A stretch of 64,000 bases of DNA from Edolisoma coerulescens (Eukaryota; Chordata; Aves; Passeriformes; Campephagidae): NCBI GenBank assembly GCA_013397115.1, contig VWZW01001292.1:127710-191709 (forward strand). Direction: 5' to 3'. Positions 22,893 through 36,290 of the stretch are shown here, piece after piece. Position 1 is the first letter of the stretch. Each line of letters begins with the position of its first letter. Position numbers and translations under genes: made by a program. Under the pieces are notes generated by a model that had not been told where the DNA came from, made no database searches, and was given only the letters and a program-made list of their open reading frames with translations.

Positions 22893-25800
22893 GGCTTCCA
22901 GAGCTTGTCTCTATGGCAACTGAGACAGTGGATCAGCAGCAGAGCAGCAGAAGACAGGTAGCCTCCACAACTCCATCAGCTTTATCTGAATCAGAGCTGG
23001 AGACAAACAAAACAGAAAGTAACAGGAGAAGAGAGAACGAAGTTCTGGTTAGTTCAGAGGCCATAGTCCATCATCGGTTTAGGATAATGGGGACTTTACA
23101 GGACTTTTTATTGGAGATAATTCTGAGGTCATCACCTTACAAGCCTTATTCTAATGTCCTGAACAATGCTTTGACATGCTCATGGTTGTCATTCCATGAT
23201 ATATGACAGATGTTACTGGAAAAATGTTGTATTTTCTCAGTTGACGCTCACTCCCTTTTGTCATTTGTGAGCAGTAGATTACTGGTTGATTTAGAGTATA
23301 TAACAGATAGTGGCCATGTCCTTTTTTATGAGGGTGAAAATGTAATGGAATAGAAAGTAAAAGCTGAGGAGACAGCTCTGTAAATCTGTCTATTATCTGT
23401 GTACTTCCCCATGGAATAGAAGAATTAATGCCTTTTACAGGGCTGGGTGCCTTCTAATATTTATCAGCAGCACTCACTCCTGCCATGCAGGTAAGTGAAG
23501 AAAAATCCATAACTGTCAAGAATGAAGGCAGAAGAGATCATATAGTTCAAAGGCTTGATTTGGTTTCCCAGAGTTCCCCTTAAGTGCGAGTGTACCTTCT
23601 CAGTGACACAGGGACTTCAGCACAGAAATCCTCTGCTCTGTGTGTCAGACGTGGACTATGCCAGGACTCCCAAGAATTTTTAGGAGGCACATCACAACAG
23701 CAAAACATCAGTTGATCCTTCAGCCTTTGCAGGACTGGGTAAAATGTGAACGGATTACTTAAGCATTCTCTGGTCCTTTGCTGAATTCTTTCAGCTGTCA
23801 AAGTCTTTCTGAGTATATAACATGATTTTGTGACTGATGGGGCTGTCATGAGTAGTAGAAAGAGATGCTCTATGGGAAATGTGAATATAAAATTGACAGC
23901 AGGCTGAGAGAAGGGCATAAAACTGTGCTGTTTTAAGAAGTCACATATATCACTGGTTTTTTATGTTACAGTATATCCAAGACACATGATAGCTTAGAAA
24001 GGAAGGGTTTCAATTTTTTTCTGGGTCTTCTGCAATCTCTATGAACTCATGTGTTCCACAAACATTTCCCATGCTTGTCCCTGGGGTCACTCCAGCAGAC
24101 CCTGGGACATCAGGGACAGTTGGGACATCATGTGTGAATCCTCTGCTTTCCAATATTTTTGAAGGCCTATGATTTATCCTTATAAAGGGAGGGTCACTCC
24201 CTGAAATCGTGCACTGGGCATGAGCTTCCTGGCTCTACAGAGGAGAAAGTGTGCTTTCTTCTTTCATAACCTGAACCACAGCATGCAGCTCTAAATTTGG
24301 ATCCTGACTTCAGTTCTTCTTTTTGGACTATTTGGAACTATGGTGGTTGCTCTGGGACTGTTTCCAGTGTTAATGGAAGTGTATGAAGGACCCATTTGTT
24401 GGTGGTGGTGTTAAGTTTGGTTTGTAAACTACTCCAAGGTACAGAGATGCAGTAAGCCTGTTTCTTTTTTTGTGAGTGTGTGGAACAACGGAATAAAACC
24501 AGCTGCTGTTGGAGACAGTTTGAAAAGAAAGAAGAGGCTATTTCTCTTCCTGTGCCTTTCTTTCTGTCCCAAGACTAGAGCCCAAAGGCTTGATCCTTGC
24601 AACTGTGATGGAAGTATGTCTTCTAACTGGACCACAATTAATATTACAGCTGTTATCCTACTTAACCCCAAACTCTAACAATTGCTGATTTTTAATTTAT
24701 TTATCTTCTATAGATTATTTTATGTCTTGGCACTCGAGGAGGTGAGCCTGTAACAATCTCTACATCAAAGTTCCTCTGTGTTTCAAGTGGACACCCCTTG
24801 TCCACGTGACTCAGACTGGGGCCTGTCTCTTCCATGACCTTTGCAAAGCTGACATAGCTTGCAATGCTTTGCAAATTGCTGCTGCTGGTTTTTTGAAAAA
24901 ATGGCTAGAGTTTTCACAGGAGCTGCTCATCAGTCAGGAGCAGTTCAAAACCATGCAAATGTCCTAAGGGATCATTAGGCAAAGAGATGCACACGTGTGC
25001 ATGGAGAAGACTGTTTTCCCCTTTCACCTACCTGGTGATTATGAGAGTACGTGGATGTTGTTGTTGGGCTTTTACAAAGATCCTTGGCAGAGAAAGAGCC
25101 CCCTGCACAGCCAGCTGATGCTCAACTGGGTTGCCCAAAGACATAGCTATGTGTTCAGTACCCCTGGCAAACCCGTGTGCTTATCTTTGCCAGACACTCC
25201 TTCTTTTGTTCATCAGAGGAGTGAAGGGTGCCCATCCTGAAAAATTAACTTGTTTCCAGGTTATCAAACAGTCCCTAACAAACAAGATCCTTGACCAGAA
25301 GTGAATATAGCAGTGGATGAGAGAGAGACTTTCATGTTTTCTGAGAGGCAGAGGGGGCACTTGTTTAGTGTGGTGGTTATAAACAATATATACTGTTTTT
25401 TAATTTATTCAATGAAGAATTCAAGAACAGAATGCATTTCTGAAGTCAATACTTCTGACTTCAAAATTGATACTCTAAGAAATTATTGGGAAACCATTTA
25501 CTGATGTGTCAATCAAACAGTCCTGACTTTTCCAGTTGTTTAGCCGTATTGAAAAACTAGGGGTATGTTTAAAGGATGCATTCAAATTTAGTATTACATT
25601 ATTCTGGTAGCAGTCAAATTATTCAGTGACAGAAATTGAATGGCTCAAGCAGGTGTGGACCTTAACTATCCCTGTCTGAGTGTTTGTAGAGAATTTTTGA
25701 AGAAGGTATTTATCTCTGATAGTCACAGGTAAGTGAGTGCCAGCTCTTTCGTCAGGAGTAACCCCTCCCAAGTATATTCATATGCCACCTTGAAATCACA

Positions 25801-28800
25801 TGGCTTGAATCATCACCCACCTGAATGTGCTTTGCAGGCAAACATACTTCCCTGGACTTCATGGAGACCAAAGTAGCAGTCTGTAGGGAAAAGGGAAAGA
25901 TGACAACAGTGAAACCAGCAAGTGATGCGCATACAGCAACACTAGAAATATGCATTTTGACTCACACATGATCCAGCCTCCAGGAATCTGACTGTATAGA
26001 AATTTTACTTGCCTATGTAAAAAACTGGCAGTTACCAGCAAATGCCATGAATTTGTACAAGAACAGCTGAACTCAGGGGTGTTGAGTAAGATGCTAATAC
26101 AAGCTGTAAAAGGGACTGAGGTTCCTAGAGCAGTGTGGACCTGGACACGTGGATGTGTGTAGAAAACAGGGACCACTGCTGGCTCTGGGAGGGTGGGACC
26201 AGAGGTGTTTTCAAGGCATGGGCTGTCTGTGGATATGACTACTGTATAGAGTGGACTTAGAGGGATTTGAAGGGTATCAGATGTATCAAAGGTGTATTAG
26301 GTGTAATTTCTGTTAACCAGTCAGGGCTAATCAAAGATAAGGATGTTTTTAGTAGCAGAAGCTGCAGACTGAAAGCTGAGATTGCAGCTGTGCAGACCAG
26401 CAGGTATTTCAAATGGGTTTATTCTGGGCAGTTTGATGTGGGAGTCTGGAGCAGGAGGTACATTCTGGCACCAGTTGAGCATCTCTCCCTCATCCCATGA
26501 CATGCCAGGTGGGCACAGCTGAACAAGTCGTGGTGGAGGCAGACTGTGTGGTCTGTCACCGGTGGCAGCCCTGGTGGGCACTGGTAGCAGAGGGAGCTGC
26601 TGGGGGCTGGCAGCCCTGGAAAACCAGGCTGGCTGCCTCAGCTGTTGCTGAGACAGGAGGGGGGCAAGTGGTGTCTGAGCTGCTAGAAAGAGCCACCTCC
26701 TTCCCTGCCAAACCTGCTGCTCCACATGCCCTGGCCCCTCTCTCAGAGGCAGTTTTCCAGACCTCCAGCACAGCAGCTGGATCATGGATGCTTTGCCTCC
26801 CTAGTACTTTGCTGCCCTGGATAATGGGCTATTTTGGTGTGCCTGGTGCTGGCCCTGATCTGACAGCCTGTGTCTCTCTGAGGATTTTTTTCTGCACCCT
26901 CTCTTCCACTGCCACAAGGCAATCATTTGTGTGGGACTTATCTGGCTCCCTGCTCTCAGCCTTCCCTGCAATGGAAGGGGTACAGCAGGATGAGACTAGT
27001 GGTTCTCCTTGCTGGTGAATCCAGTCCTTCATTAAATTCCTAATTCCTCTTTAAAGTGGGGAGGTGTATTGGCTGACTGAAAAGTGTTAAGTACTGTAAT
27101 AAGGAAGTTAACACAACGATTTCGAAATGAAAACTGCTCAATTTGCTGATATTATACAACGCTGTTGCCCAGCCTGAGAGGGTAATGAAGATTGCTTAAT
27201 TAATCCTAAAGACAGACTGAAATCTCCAGCTTTGTAACCCAGGGATGTTTCAAAGCAGGAAATAACAGTTACGAATACAACTTGACTGAATGGTTGGCCT
27301 ATATAGGGACATACAGTCACAGAAGAATTGTCCTTGTCTGACTGTATAAGGTGTCCCTACCACCACCAGGAATAAAGATAACAGTATTGATGTGTCTGAG
27401 TGGCCACTCAAAGTATGCAGGTGGGTGCTCTCAGCACACAAGGCAATGAACCCCTACTCTGAGTTACCTAGTACTGTGTTAGTTTTGCCATCAGCTCAAA
27501 TCCATCCATGGCTGAATGCCCCTTTAAATCGTGTCCAGCTCCACAGAAAGTTTTGGGGCTCAATGCAGAAATTGCTGTCTTGGCTGTAGTGTGTTTTTGC
27601 TGTAGAAAGGCAGAAGATCTTATAATCTTTTCTTCCTTTTTATGTGTTGAATTGTTTCAAGTATAAAAGCCCTATTAATGACTCATCTGGAAGATTTTGT
27701 ATGCCGAATATAGGGATGCACCTTTCATGTATATTTGATGAACCAGATAGAGCTCTTTTAAGACAAAATTTTGATTTCAAGCCTTTATAAATAACATGGC
27801 TCCTTTAATATTTCTTCTTTAAATACTGTCTGAATGTACATGCAAATGCCAATTTAGCTGCATCATAATGATTTCATTTTAAAATGCTTTTCTTAAAGTC
27901 TTGTGCAAACCAAAACCAAACCTCTGCCTCCTGCCAGCAACAATCCCCCATTACATCCCTGCTCATGTATTAGGCAGTGACTTTTTTCCATCTTACTTGG
28001 TTTTGATTGGAGTGGAATGTCATCTCTAAACTTGTTCGCTCTGCATGATAATGAGGCAAACCCAGCTCTGTTGGTATGCAGCACAGTCCAAAATCCAGCA
28101 GCAGGCCTTACTCATCAGCAGCCGCTCTTGCTCATGCGGGTGCCAATCCCTTAAGGAGTGCCACACGCGAGAGGGCCCTGACGGAGGCTCTGGGGCTCTG
28201 CACAAGCTCAGGCCTGCATTTGCATCGGGAGATATTTCTGTCTGAGTCAGGGGAATAGTAACACCCACAGACTCAGCCCTAGGCTCTGGCAGATTTAGCT
28301 CTCAGCAGATGCAGCTATGAATTCATTTAGCCTCATCAGTGGTTGAGGTGAAGGCACAGACTTGGAGCCAGTGTGAGTGTGGTGCTCTCACATGTCCTGC
28401 TGAGCCACCCCTGCTCCAGGGGGACTGACTTCCAGCAGAAGGATGTACAGGCATGGTAACATCTTACCCTAATGCTCTCACAGCCCTGAGCTGCCTGACT
28501 ACACAAATATTTATATTTTCATTGTTATTGGTTGGGATCGCCATCCTTGGAAGTGTTTACAGTCCTGACCCTTTCTAGTAGGCGGTGGCAAAAGACAGTT
28601 AAGCACATGTCCCTGTCCAGAGCAAGGTACATGACGTTTTACAAAGGAATTTCAACTATTTAGGTGCAAGGCCAAGGTATTATTTGATTAAGGCATAGAG
28701 GTGGTGACAAACAGGTGGAGCTTGAGAACAGACTGACCAGAAAGTGAGACATGGACCAAAGAGGTTCACAGCAGAAGCCAGAGAAAATTAGACAGTAAGT

Positions 28801-29753
28801 TTGGGAATGCTGGCTGAAAGAATATCAAATAGTTTGACCCCACATGTTTCCAGAAATCAAACATTTTGTACTTATTTTGTAAATAAGATTGAATTCTATA
28901 ACCAGCCTTAACAGAATCAAACTACAACCACTCCGATTTTGAGACAGTCTTTCAGCTGAGGAAGCTAACATAACAATTCTATTGCCATGATTTAGTGACG
29001 GTACCTTATTTATAGCAAGCAAAACAAGACAGAATTATATAGTTCATTACACTTTTGTGACAAAAATACCATTTATGTCTTGTACATATGTTACAGAGAA
29101 CCTGTTTTAAAAACACTTCAGAGACTTAAAGAAATACATTGGACTCATACAATAAATCCTCCAAACCATGTGCTTCAGAAACCCTGAGACCAAGTGAATG
29201 GGGATGGAGATAGAAACCAGTATATTTAAAGTGGCTAAAAATTACTCAAATGTTCTCACTAGATTTAAAAATGTTCCTGGAATTAAGTCCAGCATTGTAG
29301 GAAGTTCTATGCATAAAGGTAAGCCATGTGTCAACAGGGACACCAAATAAGTGTGTTCTATAAATGTTACTACACATGACAGAAGAGGATACATGCCTTC
29401 AAACAATTCCCTCTGCATGAAACATGGACTATTTCACTACTTTGTGTAAATTAACTAATATATATCAATATATACTTTAAAAATTACACTAAAAAGCTGC
29501 ATATTTTTCTGCTGCAGCATGGTTTATCTTTCTTACTGTTTACTGATTCTTTATGATTCAAGAACAATTATCTAAAAAGATGTGCTTTCTTGTATGCCAC
29601 TACTAATTGTCATCTCTGCTTAATCCATGCATCTCAGCAAGTGGTCCAGCCCTATCCCGTCAAACTCTGTGCTTCATCCCCTGGGTCTCATGCAGTAAAT
29701 GTAGCCATGGGCAATAGCTAAGATGTTAAAGAATTTCGCCTCTGGAGCTGTTC

Positions 29754-29801
29754 TACATATGTGTATATGTACATATATATGCATATATAAACACACGTGT
29801 G
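29754..29801. repeat. AT/GT-rich alternating purine-pyrimidine tract
   Basis: About 48 bases of alternating TA/CA/TG dinucleotides, including ACATATATATGCATATATAA. It could extrude or form Z-like DNA, or simply be a degenerate microsatellite. Confidence 0.8.
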
Positions 29802-32800
29802 CTCTCCAGCTGTGTAGAAGGAATCAACCTCATTTCTAAAGCATACAGAAGAGCACAAGTGGAAATCTACAAACTCTTCTGCTTTTTATTATAAAACTAA
29901 TACAACAAAAATCTGATCTTATTTCTCTTCCTTTCCTTAAATTCTTACACATGCAATGGTGAAAATTCATCTTTGCTTGAAGATTTTGAGAGAGTCCTGA
30001 GAAGTAAAATGTATAAAACTCATCCTTGTTTTTCTGACATCACTGACATCACTGATACCTCTCTACCAACAAGAACTCCTGCCTCTTGAGGAAGACCCCT
30101 TTCCTTCTTCCTGCTGTTTTTTGAAATGTTCTTGTCATTGATGCCATCCCATTCCTTATTTCTGCTGAGAAGATACTAGTGAAATTATTGCTAAGTAGCT
30201 GTGGTTGAAAACTCATGAGGTTTTCCAGGTTTATCTCTGGAAGGTAAGTGAATAATTAAAAACCAAATCACTGCATCTCCTAGGCTGGGGGAGTACACAA
30301 TTATTAGCTCAGGGCTTAGGGGCAAATCACAGGATGTAGCCTCAAAGCAGGAGATACCAACGTACTGTGCAAGTATGTACACAGGAAGGCTCTCAGCAGT
30401 CTGCCTGATGATCTCTTCTGTTTTTCAGGGTTGCATGTAGGAGTTGCAAGTGCTTGTTCCTTTTTGTTTGTTCTGTTTGGGCTGTGTGAAGCCTTCTAGC
30501 CATGGAGTGTGTATGCAACTTAGAACTTACATTGAAAACTTCAAGGACTAAGGTATAGAAGCTTTAGTCTCTGATGAAATGATTTAGTCAAAAACATAGC
30601 ATGAGAAATAATATCCAGGGCATAATGCCTTGCTGAAAGCAGAAAGGTTTAGTAATGCTAGGACACTTAGAAAAGGAGGATTGACAGATGTCTTGGTTGA
30701 AGCTTTTCAAGACAGACTCATTAGTAAGCAGACAGGCCAAGTGTCCCTTGGGCAGACAAGACCTGTGCTGCTCCTGGGGAAAAATATAGTGATGCCCACT
30801 TCTATTTCTAGATTTGCTGGTTGCATATGAGACACTTGTTATGGAAGAAATTAGCATGGGTAGTTGTTTGAACTGCAGAGAGGTAAGAATTCATAGGGTT
30901 TTTCATTTGAAAGCTTCCATACAGAAGCAGGGAAAGAGAAGGCTAATTTTGTTGTTCAAGAAATAGTAGAGCTCTCACTTTTTCCTCCCCCATTGTTTAT
31001 AGGGTGGAGGATCCAAGGAGTGCCTGTTTGGTGAATCTGCTTGCAAATGTGTAGCTGCAAGGGAGCTACAAGTCACTGAGACATGGGAATCCTGTCAGGC
31101 TGGTTATTGCTGGTTTGAAAAGCCAGGCAGGTTTGGAGTGCTGCTATGCCAGGCTATCCCTGTCAACTGCATCAAGCTAATTTCAGCTAATTTCAAACAT
31201 GACATAAGCTGATTCTATTCTTACAGCCTGTTACTCTGACTGCATGGATCTTTAGTAACTCAGGAAAAGCACTTGATACACAACTCTGGAAACTCATCAG
31301 CAAACAGCATGGTCCGATGCGAACTGCCCCTTCAGAATGGCCCTTTTTAGACCCTGGTGGGAAGAGAAGCTTGCTGGGCTGCAGCTCCAAGAAGAGGCAG
31401 AGCAGCCTCTTCTCTCCCAGTACTGGGGGACTAGCCCAGGGCTTACGCAATGAATCCCAAGCCTTCCCCACTTGCCTCTAATTTGCCAGCTGCAGCACTA
31501 GCCAGCATGGCACTGCAGAAAACGAGGGACATGTGCAGTGCTCTGGCTGCGTGTATATTCACAGGGAGTCTTCGTCCTTGTCAAATTAGTGCCATGGTGT
31601 CCGGAACTGCAGTTCTGTAGCCCACTATACCCAAGTGCTGAGAAAGGTTGGCAAAACGTTCCCTTTTGGATCTTTCCTTCTAACAGCAGTTGTTACCCTC
31701 CTCTTCATTCCCAGTTTTTAAGCACAGAAAGAGTAAGGCTGGAATGAGGGTAGTGAATCTCATGGCTGTGGCATGGGATCAGGTCCTGGGAGAGTAGATA
31801 TCATTTCTTAGCTCTACTGCAGTTCCCTGGGCAATCTTGAGCATGACAATGTTTCCTGAGTCTTAGTTCCCCATCTCTAGACTGGGAGTAGTATATTATA
31901 GTTTGTGAATATTCCTGTATTTCTTCCATAGTCTTTTTTCTTCTGAGTTACTTGAGCAGGAGCTCAATGTAAGTGCAAGAGCATAACATGAGATAACCTG
32001 ATATGTCAAAAGAGCTCTGGAAAATACTGTAATTAAAGGGGAAAATGAACCAGTTTGAATATTCTCTTGGTTTTGGTTATCTTCAGTTGATGTTTTCTAC
32101 ATTTCAGTCCCCAAGTGAAAAGCAGATTTCTAGTTCCTCAGTGGCCCTGTTGTTCTTAAGTTTTATTTGAGCTGACTGCAGCTGCTCCTAAAAAGGGTTC
32201 TTGTTTTAGGAATTGCTCCCTTTTGGAACAGCAAAGTCCAAGTTTTGCAGATTGAGTAACATACTTGACCTGTTTTTTCACATACATCTGTTTCCAAGAT
32301 GATTTCACATAGGAAAGAGAAGGCAAGAGGAAGATGAGACTTCCAGATTGTTTCAGGCTTTACGGAGTCCTGTCAGTTTTCCTTATTTTAGATATGATGG
32401 GGCAGTTTCCATGTGGTGCTGCTTGGAAACATGAATTATTTCCTCCAATGACTGTTGGGGGAAAAAATGATAATTGCCTATAGAAATCACAGAACAAGCT
32501 ACTTTCAAAAGGAAAATATGAGTGAAATTCCCAGGCACTGGCCACATACTCAGGGACAGATGAGGGTAATTATATTGGTAAAGCCTTTTACATTGTCTTG
32601 CAAATGTCTTTGCCAAATTGTAACAGTGTGGGACAATGTGTTCTTTGGGTTCTTCTTGCCTGGCAGTTACTGTGGTGTTTCACACATACTCCTGTATTTA
32701 CAGTTGTTCTTAAAGTGGATTGGAGTTAACAGTCCCAATTTGAATCTGTAGAAAATCAGCCCTGAATAAAATTCCTGTACATATCTTAAAATGGATGTCA

Positions 32801-35800
32801 GCTGATTAGTACTTCCTGCAGGTTCAGCAAAATATTCTAAATTTTCATTATTTTTGTGCAATTTCCTACTTTCAACTAGGTCTGAAAGTGACAGCTCCAC
32901 TGTAACAGTCAAAATCTGTTGATAGTTTAAGATCAGAAGAGCTAGCTTGTTCTTATGAAATTTGAGTCCTTGTTTACTTTGTGCATTTAAAAATATACAT
33001 AATTGCTGGGACAGATTTCACAGCTACACTGGATTCACAGCAATTGGTCTCCTGAGAGTGAAAGGAAAAACTGGCTCAGGGTAAGGATCAGCCTGGAGTT
33101 AAGAGGAAAACAGGCTAGTTTTCACATTTCTTGTCTTTATTTATACTTTTTTTTTTAAAGCAAGATCACACATAAACGTTTGACAGGAAAAATCACAACT
33201 TGTGCTGCCCCTGGAAAAAGACACACAGCTTGGTTGGTTGGTTTGGGAATGTCTGCTGTTCAGTTGGCCACATTATTGCCATTCTGTGCGGTCTGGGTCT
33301 CCCCTCTGACTAGGCTTCCTCCCTGTGGGTGGTGGGTTTTATGCCTGCCAAGTTGTGCCAGTGGTGTCTCTCCTCTCTCTCAGCCAGTATTTCAACAGTG
33401 TCACCACTGTGCTCTCTCTGGCTTGCACAGGGCTCCTTCAGTGTGGCTTTGCTTGCAGAGCAAAGTCAGTTCTTTCTTGGGCACTGGATTTGTGCCTTTG
33501 TTTGTGGCCTGAGGTTTCTTCCTCGGGCAGTTCCTCTTCCAGCATCCCCCCAGAACAGGATTTTACTCACCTGACATTCAGGGGCTGAGCCAGTCTCTCA
33601 TTTGCCATCGGGATGAGGTAGATCCAAGAAATCTGAATTAAACTCCCCCAGGCTGTTAGGGATTTGCAATTCAGTTGTGAATCCAGAGGCAGGTATGTCC
33701 ACAGAAGTTCGTTGTCCTTCAGTCCTTGTACCTTCCTGTCAGTTCTGCTTGAGAGTAAAGTTTCCCTCAGATTTTGTTTGCTCAGTTTCCAGAGTCACAG
33801 CAAACACAGTTTAAAGGAACAACTTTCTCTTTACCCAGATAAGTTAGTTCAAATATGCCCTGAACGTCCTTTGCACTGCTTGTGCCAAGGCTTAATGACA
33901 GGGCATTGTTAAACCTCCTGTATAAATCTTTAACAACTGGGCGAAACTTCGGTCCAAATCTGCAAACTCAAGTAAGTGGAAACAATAAATAATATTTGCT
34001 TCCACTTTTAAGGCCCACTGGCTGAGAAACTGCTCTTGCTTTACATTATTTACAGCCATTTGAGATGAAAAGACCGAAATGTTTATGACTATTTTTGGAT
34101 TGTCATTTCTTAATTTCATGTGTGTTCACATACCTGGGCACTGGGGTGGATATGGCAGAGCCAGCCCGGTTTTATTTTAAGGCTTTTTGGATCAGTTCAA
34201 ATGCCTGAGATAATTTTCCCTCTTGAAATAATTTCTTATTACCAGGCTATTTGCTTGCTATGATTTGAATGTCCCTCTTCTGGGGGCAACTTAGGCCCAG
34301 TGCTTCAAAGGAAGACAAATAATAGCAATTGCTTAGATCAGTGTTAAATCTGGGAGAGAATTTTTCTCTCATCCTCAGATAACTCACTTGGTATTTTTAA
34401 GGCTGCAGTTGGATTGACTCTTAGAAAAAGCATCACATCACCTGCTGAACTTGATGCTAGTCTTTCCTTTGGTTTTTATTTTCTTTTTGAAGTTCACTGA
34501 ACTTGCCAAGTCTCTTGTTCATTTCAAAATATTTTAATTGGTCACAACATTATTCTTTTTAAAATGTAGCTGTATGCCCAGCCTACTCTGTGGAAGATGT
34601 TCACTGAGTTAAGTTTGGGTTAATCTGAGCTCAGACATCATAGATTCATGGTCACCAGTGTCAATGTCCCTTTACACCAGCTGAATGCCTGGCCTGGGCA
34701 TAGAGGGCTGCCAGCAATTAATCTTGTAATGATTAATCAAGGTCACCATCAGGCCTGTGCACTCCTGGTCTGAGAGCTGGCAGGATTCAGGAAAGAGGGA
34801 TGCAGTGGAATTTGGGCTCCTCTCTGTTGCAAGAGTTGCCCAGGGTGAATGTAGCTAGCCTTGTGCTTCAGACTTGCTTATCTGAGTGTCTAAGCACTGC
34901 AGAGTACATGAAGCAAGGAACTACAGTTTTATTGCATTTTCCAGTCATTAAATTGCTACAGTGACTCCTTCTCAGTGTTGCTATTTTGAGGGCTAAATAA
35001 ATCCTGCTTCTACAATCCTCTTTTTGTATTCAAACCTCACCACCTCTCTTCCTTTGCTTCCCATAGATTGTGCCATTCATTTTGTTAACAAAAATAAAGT
35101 GTATTTTTCTTTTGTGTTCCAAATGGGTAAAGTAAATGGAGAAATGGTGTAATGTGTAAAATAGGCAGGCTGTTTGTTGGGTGTTGTCTCTCACAGGGTG
35201 AGGAAGCTTCCCTGTCACAAACCCACGACTCACCACGGAGTGCCAGAAGGCTTACAGGTGTGCTATGGGGTGATGCTGTTGCCCTTTGAGTTAAGGGAAT
35301 ATTTTTTTTATTTTGTCCAAGTATTTCCACAAGGTGAGGAAATAAGTAGTATTTACCGTGAGAGAGACACTGGCAGCAGGATTCTGTGCTTATTCCTCCT
35401 GATGGAAATCAAAAGTAACGTAAATGGAGTCAGTGGAGTGTGAAATAGTACAAACCCAAAGAGTACCTGCTCCTCATGCCTGTTGCTCCTACAGTTGATA
35501 AGGATAGTGAGGTGCTGGTCTCAAATGTGCTCAGAGGCTCTTCTCCTTAACTAGAATTGGCATTAAAAGAAAACAGTGGATGTTTTCTCATCCAGTGTAA
35601 CCTGTTTCCCAAAGTGCTCTGCCATTAGCATTTGCTTGTTACATTCATAATTGTTATTACTTTGGCTTTTTCTTGCTTGTTTTTTTTTCCTCCCCTGACA
35701 AAACAAACTTTTAGTCAAAGCCCAGGCCTAATAGGGTTTCTCTTCTGCACCAACGATCCCGTATTCCCCAATGCGTGGAAGGCAGCACATCGTGTTTTAA

Positions 35801-36139
35801 CTTAAAATTTGCCGTACTGTGTAATTGCTGCTTCACATTATCTGACCTCACAAACCTCTTCATTTTAACTACAGCTGCCTGACAACAGCAGCTACACTGT
35901 ACAGCATAGCAAAAACACTGAATTACCTGAGCCAGCCTTGCCTTTCTAATGGTGTTGGGAATCAATAGATTCATGTTTGAGCATTCTGCAAGGGAAATAT
36001 ACATGGACAATTTTTAATGGACTGAGTGTCACTCACTAAATGTACCATCTCGTTTTCCTGCTAATTTCTTTTTACATACGCTCATGAACATTAGCTTCTG
36101 AATTCTTTTCCTCACTTTCCATTTGCAGCTATTGCTGTA

Positions 36140-36290
36140 TCTTTCCTAAGAAGTGGCACCCAAAACTGAACACGGTCCTCCAAATTCAAATGCTCCATTG
36201 TTCAGTATTCTGTCATTATATTATCTTCTGCATTATTTTTACATCCTCTTATTAATGCACCCACACACCCCATTTGCATTTTTTAACCTT
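36140..36290 (-). mobile_element. Old CR1/L3-like LINE fragment (tentative)
   Basis: The run GTGGCACCCAAAACTGAACA, followed by a spacing that ends CACACCCCATTTGCATTTTT, resembles the antisense of the 3' region of old CR1-family LINEs as I remember it. It is strongly degraded and has no visible 3' repeat tail. Identification is from memory and needs a repeat search. Confidence 0.35.

Noticed and set aside
26497..27018. 173-codon plus-strand frame
   Set aside because: Rich in Ala, Trp and Gly with no domain pattern, and overlapped by frames on the other strand of similar length. GC-biased chance frame.
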